Source: Agromyces larvae
GTDB lineage: Bacteria; Actinomycetota; Actinomycetes; Actinomycetales; Microbacteriaceae
Reading direction: 5' to 3'
Assembly: GCF_022811705.1 (NCBI RefSeq)
Contig: NZ_CP094528.1
Location: 1,550,001-1,614,000 of the forward strand
DNA: 64,000 bases
The notes below the pieces were generated by a model. That model was not told the DNA's origin. It worked only from the letters and a program-made list of their open reading frames with translations, and ran no database searches. The translations under genes were made by a program, and so were the position numbers. Shown one piece after another: positions 17,128-25,400 of the stretch (position 1 is its first letter; every line of letters starts with the position of its first letter).

Positions 17128-17270
17128 AATCCGGAAGCCCCGCGGGCCGCGGTGGGCGTGGCGAAGGTCGCCGGATCGTCTGGACAGGAACCCCGAGACG
17201 GGCCGCGAGTTCGCTCGTGGTCAGCACCGGCTCGAGGCCCGGGAACGGGTGCGATGTCTCGCGAGCTCGG
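17128..17270 (-). pseudogene. Decayed excisionase gene remnant
   Basis: Nucleotide similarity to the intact excisionase gene at 31855-32094 is plain over its N-terminal half (VLTTSELAARLGVPVQTI is readable), but the start is lost and the frame breaks after VQTI. The C-terminal half is replaced at about 17127. The order excisionase then tRNA-flank repeat is the same as at 31.9-33.5 kb. Confidence 0.75.
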
Positions 17271-17311
17271 TGCGCCAGCCATTCCGAGCAGCCACGAGGC
17301 GTACCTCGTGC

Positions 17312-17430
17312 AGAGAAAGAAAAATCCGGCGCAGCGTGGCGCTGCGCCGGATTTCTGCCGAGTCAGTCATTCTTCATTCCCTAGAAGGGGACCGAAAACC
17401 TGATCTGACCGGGACTACTTGGTGACGGGG
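17312..17430. repeat. Displaced copy of the tRNA-fMet 3' flank with terminator (attachment-site candidate)
   Basis: About 115 bp closely similar to 33392-33505. It includes a 14-bp hairpin (17322-17335 with 17341-17354) followed on the minus strand by a T-run, the word GAGTCAGTCATTCTTCATT, and CTGACCGGGACT. The similarity fades at the position corresponding to the 3' end of the tRNA (CTTGGT then divergence). It marks the left limit of the 17.4-33.5 kb element. Confidence 0.7.
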
Positions 17431-17638
17431 ATTGGAAAATCCTGGAGGCCTTGTGGTTGCTGGGCTGCGGCCTTCACGGTGCAGGGCACTCGCCATCGGG
17501 AGGGAACCTGGCCAGGCGGGAACCACATCCGAAGCTCTCGGCCCGTGGCCTTCACGGTATTCGTGGCCTGCCCACCGCGCCGCTCGTGCGAACTGCTGCG
17601 ACTCTCCGCCCTCGACACGCCGCTTCGCTGAGGTCGGG
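17431..17638. other. Gap with no supported gene
   Basis: The frame upstream of the peptidase is open here but the codon content is unlike a protein. On the minus strand a short frame ending near 17415 could be the tail of a lost gene. I see no promoter or RNA that I can support. Confidence 0.3.
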
Positions 17639-18804
17639 ATGCTGAAGCTCGTCGCCGCAATCCTGGTCCTCCTCTTCCTCGGACCCGTCGCCGGAGTCGT
17701 GAGTGTGGCAGCACTGATGAACCCAGCGGCGATCTCGTGTCTGTCGGGATCCCTGCTCGTCGGAGACATCCCCGATTCGTTGACGGCTACCACGCGAGAC
17801 GGCCGATCCATCACCCTCAACCGACAGCAGCTCACCCATGCGGCAACGATCATCGCCACCGGTGGTCGGATCGCCGGCGTAGGACGGGAAGGAGTGCTGA
17901 TCGCGCTCATGGCCGCACTCACTGAATCGAACTTGCGCATGCTCGCCAACCCGACCGCCTACCCCGAATCGGTCAACTTCCCGAACGACGGGGTCGGATC
18001 GGATCACGACTCGCTCGGTCTCTTCCAGATGCAATCCGCCTCGGGGTGGGGCACCGTCGCCGAGCTCATGAACCCCGAGTACCAAGCGCGCGCGTTCTTC
18101 GGCGGCCCAACGGGTCCGAACGGCGGTTCGCCGCGCGGGCTGCTCGACATCGCTGGCTGGCAACTGCTCGACCCCGGACAGGCTGCGCAAGCCATCGAGG
18201 TCAGCGCCTTCCCAGACCAGTATCAGAACTACCAACCGGTCGCCGAGGCGATTCTTAGCGCGCTGACTCGCGGTCGCCCCTCGACGGGGGATGCTGTTCG
18301 GCCGGCGCTTCCCGAGACCTCGCGCGTCGTGTTCCCGCTCCCGGCGGGCACCTTCACGACTTCCGACAGCTTCGGCTGGCGGAACGACCCGTACACCGGC
18401 GAGCGGCGCTTCCACGCCGGGAGCGACCTCCCCGCACCGGCCGGAACGCCGATCCTCGCGATTGCCGACGGCATCGTCACGTTCGCCGGGCAACGCGGCA
18501 CGTACGGCGGACTCATTGTGCTCGAACACACGGTTGGCGGCGAACGAGTGGCGTCGTACTACGCGCACATGTACGAGACCGGTATCCACGTTGCAGACGG
18601 AACGAGCGTCGCGGCCGGCCAGCACATCGGCGACGTGGGGTCAGCGGGCAAGTCGACCGGACCGCACCTACACCTCGAGATCCACCCGGAGGACCGAACG
18701 AGCCGGCCGTCGACGCGATGCCGTGGCTCAGCGACCACGGCGCAGCAGGTCTCGACGGGGCTCACGTAGCGACGGCCGGATGCCGGCCGGGAAAGGCGGC
18801 ATGA
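17639..18804 (+). pseudogene. Conjugation-type lytic transglycosylase / M23 endopeptidase, C-terminus frameshifted
   Basis: ATG 17639 begins a membrane anchor (3-25). A lysozyme-like domain follows (ALMAALTESNLRML with Glu96, then LGLFQMQSASGWG). A LytM/M23 peptidase domain follows (His259 and Asp263 in HAGSDL, His343/His345 in HLHLE). Such fused wall hydrolases open peptidoglycan for Gram-positive type IV secretion. At about 18687-18692 a base appears lost: the current frame ends at 18769, while the next frame reads a sensible tail to TGA 18802-18804, one base before the next gene. The catalytic residues precede the shift, so activity may remain. Confidence 0.8.
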
Positions 18805-18805
18805 G

Positions 18806-19072
18806 GTGGACATCTTCCCCGACTTCGGAGCCGTCGGCGGTGCGGCAGAACTGCGGAGTATCGTCGGTGCGCTGCTGATGATTGTGCTCGTCGTGGCTGT
18901 ACTCATGATGATCATCAGCGCCGTCACGTGGGCACTGGCATCGGCGAACGGGTACCTTCAAACCGCGACACGGGCGCGGATTGGGCTGTGGGTCGCGTGC
19001 GGGGCGGCAGCGCTCGCCGGCGTGGGGGTGGCGTGGATCAACTTCCTGCTCAATCTCGGTGCGAACTTCTAG
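18806..19072 (+). CDS. Small conjugation-associated membrane protein (DUF6112-like, pilin-type layout)
   Basis: 88 aa with two hydrophobic helices (about 20-45 and 60-85). It resembles the DUF6112/VirB2-like small membrane proteins in actinobacterial conjugative elements. A paralogue with the same layout (LRIIVGA..., LISAIVW, GKLGVLVSCGAA) lies at 20642. It begins one base after the repaired peptidase frame, so the two genes were one operon. Confidence 0.65.
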   Translation: MDIFPDFGAVGGAAELRSIVGALLMIVLVVAVLMMIISAVTWALASANGYLQTATRARIGLWVACGAAALAGVGVAWINFLLNLGANF

Positions 19073-19088
19073 CAAAGCCGCCCACGAG

Positions 19089-19985
19089 TCAGCTTCCGAA
19101 GCCTTCCTGCTGCGTCGACAAGCTCCTCAATGCATAGGTGGGATGGCTTCGAGATCCGTCTGCCTTCACCTGGACTACCTTTCGGAGCCTCGCCTCGACG
19201 ATGGAGCCCATTACTCCCTGGACCAGACCAAGCTGAGAGGGCTCGACAGATCCAACGTATTCGCGCTGATGCTCATCATCGAGGATATAGAAGAGGCGCC
19301 TGCGAGTCCTTATACCATCCATGAGACCCGTCACCAACACTTCTGAGACCTCTTCCCGGGTCGCCGAGAGAAGCTCCGGAACTTCTCTCGCCTGCTCGAC
19401 AGTGAGAACAGAGCGCTCCGCGCCCCCTCCCGGATTCTCCAACGTGAGCGAGATCGAATCGGTGTCCTTCACCGCGCTCGCGAGGGTCTTGATCGCCGCG
19501 CGAATCGTCTGTCGCCTACCTGGCAAAGCCTCCAGCGTGGCGTAATCGTCACCGCTCTCCGGCAGTGCTTCGATGAGTTCCCGGACTGCATGCTCAGCCA
19601 GATGTGTGAGCTCATCGCCGCGGATGATGTCCGTTTGCTCAGCCACACTCCGCGGAAAGTCGAAGAAGATCGTGTTGCCCGACTGGCTTCGCGGCAGCAA
19701 GTTTACTCTCGCTCGAACGTCAGCGGAGATCCGTTGGCGATCTTGATTCGGATGAATGATCAGCATCGCCGACCGCGCAGTTGCATCCTGCAGTGCCTTC
19801 GTTACTGCGGCCAGATCGGTCGCTGTGATCGCGCGTGAACTGTCGAAACGAAGCTTCAACGGAGGTACACGGGCTTCGAAGCGAGCCCGGAACGCGAGGT
19901 ACGAATTGCGTCGGAGGCGAGACGAGCGTGAACCGTCGTCCGGCAGCGCCGCGAGCTTTGCATTGATCTCGTCGATGATCACCAC
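19089..19985 (-). CDS. Hypothetical protein (298 aa) of a two-gene cassette
   Basis: No family recognised. Residues 1-60 are helical; a mixed region follows with SRSQSGNTIFFDFPRS-like strands around 100-115, then LTHLAEHAVRELIEALPE helix, and a strand-rich C-terminal part. No membrane segment or clear catalytic motif. GTG 19985 has GGAGG 7 nt upstream inside the previous gene and overlaps its stop. The pair lies antisense inside the conjugation gene run, with lower GC than the chromosome, which points to cargo. Confidence 0.65.
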   Translation of the reverse strand: MVIIDEINAKLAALPDDGSRSSRLRRNSYLAFRARFEARVPPLKLRFDSSRAITATDLAAVTKALQDATARSAMLIIHPNQDRQRISADVRARVNLLPRSQSGNTIFFDFPRSVAEQTDIIRGDELTHLAEHAVRELIEALPESGDDYATLEALPGRRQTIRAAIKTLASAVKDTDSISLTLENPGGGAERSVLTVEQAREVPELLSATREEVSEVLVTGLMDGIRTRRRLFYILDDEHQREYVGSVEPSQLGLVQGVMGSIVEARLRKVVQVKADGSRSHPTYALRSLSTQQEGFGS

Positions 19986-20482
19986 TCGACCTCCACGACC
20001 CCACGTGCCCCGAGGATATCCGTACCTGAGGACATCGTTACAGCCCCGATCAACTGCTCCCAGTTATCGAGGTCAGATGGCGCAGAATAGTAGACCTGCA
20101 CTGCTCCGCCGAGAGGGTCGAGCGTAGCCAAATAGCTTCCGCCGAGACTGCCGACAAGCACGTCCTCCAAAGACTCGTGGTGCATGAAGCGGAGTTCCTC
20201 GGCATCGGTCCACGACTCCAACGTCGACTCGTCATGCGGGGAAACGACGACCATCGGAGCCTCGCATGGACCAGGCTGACGTGACACGAACGTCCCGCTG
20301 ATGAGGGCGGTCCCGCTGACGATCAGTGGTTTGAGAGCCTCCAGCAGTTCTCGGAGTGCCCGACAGATTCGCGCCCGGTCTTCGGCACGGCCGAACTCGT
20401 CTTGGATCTCATCGAGCTCGGCGAAGTGGCGGCCGGGTACTAGCCATCCAGTCGCGGGGTCGATGACATCGTCCCAAATCAT
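19979..20482 (-). CDS. Hypothetical protein (167 aa), weak DUF6932-like resemblance
   Basis: ATG 20482 has AGGAG 6 nt upstream. The order GRHFAELDEIQDEFGRAEDR, a helical LRELLEALKPL segment and SGTFVSRQPGPCEAPMVVV loosely matches DUF6932 proteins, which have a nucleotidyltransferase-like GSFVT core; the acidic metal-binding pair is not evident. The C-terminal half has alternating short strands. It is translationally coupled to the 298-aa protein. A toxin-antitoxin or defence role is possible but only inferred from context. Confidence 0.6.
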   Translation of the reverse strand: MIWDDVIDPATGWLVPGRHFAELDEIQDEFGRAEDRARICRALRELLEALKPLIVSGTALISGTFVSRQPGPCEAPMVVVSPHDESTLESWTDAEELRFMHHESLEDVLVGSLGGSYLATLDPLGGAVQVYYSAPSDLDNWEQLIGAVTMSSGTDILGARGVVEVEW

Positions 20483-20641
20483 CTCCGACTCCTCCATTCG
20501 CCTGACAATGGCAGCCGCCTTCGCGATGGCGCGACCCCCCATTGTGGGTAGGCACCGCGCGATCGGGCCGCACCGACGGGCAAGCGGGTGACCGTCCGCG
20601 CTCCTTTGAGTAGACCCCATCGAGTCAAGTGAGCGTATCCA

Positions 20642-20911
20642 GTGATCGACATCGACCCGAACGGAACCGGCCTGCCCGGCATCGACCAGCTCCGCATCAT
20701 CGTCGGTGCCGTGATGACGGTCGGCCTGATCCTGAGCGTCCTCGCGCTGATCATCTCCGCGATCGTGTGGGGATTCGGCGCCAACTCGTCGAACCCGCAC
20801 CTCGCGTCGCGCGGCAAGCTCGGCGTCCTCGTCTCGTGCGGGGCTGCGGTGATCTGCGGCGCCGCGGTGACGCTGATCAACTTCTTCTGGACCGTCGGCC
20901 AGGCCGTCTGA
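20642..20911 (+). CDS. Small conjugation-associated membrane protein (DUF6112-like)
   Basis: 89 aa with two hydrophobic helices (about 20-46 and 60-85) and a periplasm-side N-terminus. It is similar in layout to the 88-aa protein at 18806. It precedes the TrbL-like gene by 32 bp, the usual order in actinobacterial conjugative elements. The GTG at 20642 has no strong ribosome site. Confidence 0.7.
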   Translation: MIDIDPNGTGLPGIDQLRIIVGAVMTVGLILSVLALIISAIVWGFGANSSNPHLASRGKLGVLVSCGAAVICGAAVTLINFFWTVGQAV

Positions 20912-20943
20912 TCGAGAGCTCGCTCGAGCGCGGACGGACGCAC

Positions 20944-21852
20944 ATGAGTATCTGCGACATCCCGGTCATCCTCGACGTGTGCAGCAATGTCGGCGAGGGC
21001 ACCGCCTCGCTGATCGCAGCACCGTTCGACTGGCTCGCGCAGGCGATGGGCCCCGCGGCCGGATGGCTCTTCGAAGCAGTCTGGACCGCGTTCGACATCA
21101 CCACACTCGTCGACCTCACAGACCCCGGGTACATCGCCGTCTACAACGTGCTGTTCGGCGTCGCCGTCTTCATCGCACTCATCTTCTTCTGCCTGCAACT
21201 CATCACAGGGCTCGTCCACCGAGATCCCGGCGCGCTTTCCCGCGCAGCCGTCGGGCTCGCCAAGGCGATGCTCGGCTCCTTCATCATCGTCACCATCACA
21301 GGGTTGCTGCTCGAGATCACCGACCAGCTCGCGATCGGCATCGTCCAGGCCAGTGGCAACACGATGGAGGGCATGGGCGATCGCATCGCCCTGCTCGCCG
21401 CCGGCCTCGGATCGATCAACATCGCCGCGCCGGGCGTGGGCGCGATCGTCACGATCTTCCTCTCCGCGTTAGCGATCAGCGCGGCGGCGATCGTCTGGTT
21501 CTCCTTGCTCATTCGCAAGGCGCTGCTGCTGGTCGCGATCGTCTTCGGTCCGATCGCGCTCGCGGGCGCCACTTGGGATGCTGCGAAAGGATGGTTCACG
21601 AAATGGGCCGCGTTCGTCGTGGCCCTGATCCTGTCCAAGCTCGTGCTCGTCGTGATCTTCCTCGTCGCGGTCGCCCAGGTATCCGCGCCGATCGACGCCG
21701 ACCTCGCTTCGATCAGCGACCGATCGCGGGAATCGTGCTCATGCTGATCGCCGCGTTCGCGCCATACATCACGTACAAGTTCCTCAACTTCGTCGGCGTC
21801 GACATGTATCACGCGATGTCCAGCGAGCAGGAGGCGAAGTCGGCGCTGAACC
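20944..21852 (+). pseudogene. TrbL/VirB6-like conjugal transfer membrane protein, frameshifted and truncated
   Basis: ATG 20944. Polytopic protein with six or more hydrophobic segments (for example FGVAVFIALIFFCLQLITG and LLVAIVFGPIALAG), typical of the TrbL/VirB6 channel component. A base is missing at about 21718-21722: the current frame stops at 21747, while the next frame continues PIAGIVLMLIAAFAPYITYKF. Homology then stops at about 21852 where the sequence runs into the reverse strand of an hsdM fragment. Confidence 0.8.
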
Positions 21853-22210
21853 GCCCATCGAACTTGAACCGATCGAAGATGTCACGCACGTTCGGCGAGA
21901 ACCCGGCCAGGTAGGCCGACAGGTTCTGCCGCAGGTCGGCCGGATCGGCGACGAGCTTGGCCATGGTGAATGGGCTGGTGTTGTAGAACTCGTGGCCCGC
22001 GGCCTCGCGGAGCTTCCACTCGCGCGCCATTTCGGGGAGGTCGGCGCCTTTCGTTGCGGCCGCGAGCACCTGCTCCTTCGTGTCGGCCAACACCGCGTCG
22101 AGCCGGCGCAGCACCGTGAACGGCAGCACCACCGACCCGTACTCGGCCGGTTTGAACGGGCCGCGAAGGGATTCGGCAATGTTCCAGATGAAGGAAACGT
22201 GATTGACCAA
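21809..22210 (-). pseudogene. hsdM: Type I restriction-modification HsdM, N-terminal fragment
   Basis: A TTG at 22210 opens a frame matching the HsdM N-terminal helical domain (NHVSFIWNIAESLRG, VLPFTVLRRLDAVL, NVRDIFDRFKF). Homology ends at about 21857; the last 16 residues are read from the antisense of the TrbL gene. The methyltransferase domain, HsdS and HsdR are absent, so no modification activity is expected. This and the TrbL end define one deletion or recombination junction. Confidence 0.8.
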
Positions 22211-22402
22211 GGTGCGAGAAACTCCTGCGTTCGGGACGACTGTAGGGATCCGGAAGGTCGACGTTCGCCTTCCCTCGCAATCCTGCCGCGATCAGCGGGG
22301 TCGGCGCGACATCTCGCTTGCCCCTTTTGGGGGTCAGCGAAGGCCGCATGAGCGTCGGCGGCCGGTCGTAGGGTTGAGTCCTGCGCGAGGAGGTAACCAG
22401 AG

Positions 22403-25400
22403 TTGGACGCAGGAAGAAGTCGGCTTGTGCGTCTCAAAGTGGACGACATCGGAGCGCTGCTCGCAGCCATGCCAGTTCTCGCTGTTCCTTGGGCCAAACC
22501 CGCGCGCGTCGCCAAGGAAGTGTTGGGTCAGGCACAGCCGAAGTCCTTGCGCGCAGTTCAGGTGAACGTTGCCCGTGATCCAGACAGCTTTCACCATGGT
22601 CTCGCCTGGGCCGCAATGGCAACGTTCGCGGGCGACGTTGACTTTGAGGCGAATCCGAACGGCCCAGACACTGCTGATGCGGCGGGCTTGCTCGCGGAGG
22701 GCGTCGGAGCTCAACTCGGGGAGGACCTCGGCCCGTTCGTCATGAACATCGTGGCAGAATCCGACCTCCCGCTCTCTGACGTGGTGCGAGAGCGGCTCGA
22801 TCAACTATTGGCGGTCGTCGCGCAACAGCCGACCGGACGCGACACTCCGCCGGATGAAGCAGACGATGGTCAAGAAGCCGCGCTTCATGGGCCGATCGGC
22901 GACGGATTGGGAAGCGGGACAGAGGTTCCCTCGGACGAAGAGGCTGACGCTTCGTCGCTTGCATCGATCGAGCAACTCTTGGACGATGGGCCGCACCTCG
23001 CGGCAGACCTGCGCATTCTTGCGGAATCCCTTGAAGGCGGGTCCGTGCCACCTCGCGAGCATGCAGACATACTGCGCCGTGCCGAGGATTGGGTCGCGAA
23101 CGCTCGCACATTCGCTCCTGATCGAGCGTCCCTGCGCGACTCGGCTGCAGCAATTCGCACCGCCATGGAGGAGCGCTCCGAATGGAGGAGGGTCCGCGAA
23201 GAACAAGCTGCGAAGGTTCACGAGCTGCAGGAGCTGCTGGAGGAAGTCGAGGGCCTGCTGGCTCGTGGGCGCGATCGTCTCGCCGAGAAGCTCCTCCATG
23301 CTCATGACTTCAATTCGGTCAATGACCTTCGTGCGGCTATCGCAGATTTGGAGTCCGGGTCGCCTGAGACCATTGGGGATACGCCTACACCAGCCGTTCA
23401 GCCACTGGTGATCGATGAGGCCCCAGAGGAAGACACCGCAGCTGAAACGCCCATTCGCTCCATTGGCGACGCCGCGGGTACCGACACTCCTCCGCAGCCG
23501 AACGTTCAATCGGCGGAAGCCGAGGTCGAGTCGAGCCGCTCAGCGCATGCCGCTGACAAACGGGCGGAGGGCGACGCGTCGATTCCGCCTTCAATCGTCG
23601 AGGAGAACCCGGAAGGTGTGGACGGTGACACGGAAGCCACCGCTTCCTCAGATCACGTCGATGGGGAGTTCTCTGAGGCGAGCGCCGAGATCCTCGACCC
23701 ACAACCCACGGTGGCTACCGAGACTGACACCGTTGAGCCCCTTCCGCTGTCAGGCCCCATCACAGCTATTCTCGATGACACTGACCGCGCTGAGGGAGAT
23801 GCCGCGTTTCTCGCGCCTGACGATCGCAACATCGAAGTTGAGGCAACGGTTGCATCCCTGATTGCGGATGGACGTGAAGCGCTCGCCGTCGTCGCCGCCA
23901 GAACTCTCGGGACATCCGAGGACCGCGTGCGCATGCTTCAACTCTTTGCTGGCGCGTTTGGCACGCGAGCGGATGCGTTCATCGCGCACGACTCGGAAGT
24001 GCTTCTGGCTGAGGCCGATGGATCAGCTCACAATGTCGATGACAACCGCCTGCTGTTTGCGGCGCATGCCCGGCTTGCACTCGAACTCGGCTACGCACCC
24101 GTCGGTTCGTTGGATCGTTTCCGCCAATACGCCGCATTTGACAACCATCCCGCTTGCGAACTCGCCACAGAAGTCGGGCGCCTGGTTGCACGAGGATTCA
24201 AGCGACCGCTCGGCACGCTCGAACTGACCGCACTCCCGGACGACTGGCGCCGCCTGGCCGACGCAGCGGACGCAAAACTCGCGGCACTTCAGAACATCAG
24301 CATCAGCTATCAGCGGGCAACTCGGATCGTCCACTACCTCGCGAGAGCGAATCAGTCGGTCGGTGGTGTACTCCACAACCTCAGCGAACTCGCAACACGC
24401 CACGCGGAGGGCGGACGCACCGAGGACCACGAGTGGGCGAACGTCCGGAAGCTCATCGCGACGCTCTCCGATGAGGATCACTGCGAGCGCCTCCTCAATG
24501 AGACCGACAAAGCCCTGAGTACTTCGCAGCAACTGCGTAAGCCGATCATCGCCAGCGCGCGCGAACGCCTGTTCTCGGCGATGGCTGAAGTGGCGATCTT
24601 GCTGGCGGAAGGCCTCGCCTTGCGCGCCCGCGCCGAGGGCTCCGGCACTGCCGACGATCCCCAGGGCATGGCGAACCTCGTCGCCCTGGCTCAGCGGACA
24701 GCCCCCCTCGAAGTACAAAGGGTCGGCGACAGCGCCCTGACGCGGCTCATCGCGTGGTTGATGGCCGACGATCTTGCCGTACCGCCACCGGCGTCGATCG
24801 CCCAACTTACCGACGATGAGCTGCTTCCCCTGTTTGAGATTCCGCGTGATGCGTCTGGCGCAGCGACACGGGTAGTGCCAACAGCGGCCGAGCTGCAGTC
24901 CCTTATCGAAGGACGAGACCCGACGGCTGTCTTCGATGGGTACATCGCCGTCGGCAACATCCAGGCGGCGGAGATGACGGTAACCCGTTTGGGTCTCGGA
25001 CGATCCTCTGCGATCGAGGACAAGCTCGCGCAGGCGGGTCAGCGCCTCGCCCGAGCGAGCAAGGAGCGCATCGCCGAGGTCGATCGAGTCTTGGACCGCT
25101 TGCGCTCGCTCTACGACGACGACCTGGTTCTACAGCTCAGCCAGGAACTGGACGCGCTGCGCGACGTCCGGCCCGGACGCTACGACCTGCAGCTCGGTCC
25201 GCTCGCTGACGTTCGCGACCGTGGAGAGGCACGCCTTGAAGAAGTGCGATCCGGCCTGCGTGACCGCGCCCAGAGACTCCCCATTCAGACCGAGTCTGAA
25301 CGCATCCTCTCGCTCCTTGAGTCTCACGACGAACAGCTTGCATTTGACTATTTGAACCTCGCGGAATCCGGACAAGCTCTCCCCGTGCTGCAGCCTCCGG

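Noticed and set aside
17415..17714. Minus-strand 99-aa frame overlapping the peptidase start
   Set aside because: No homology recognised and it overlaps a better supported gene; at most the tail of a lost gene.
21809..22210. Active type I restriction-modification system
   Set aside because: Only the HsdM N-terminal helical domain is left; catalytic, specificity and restriction subunits are absent.
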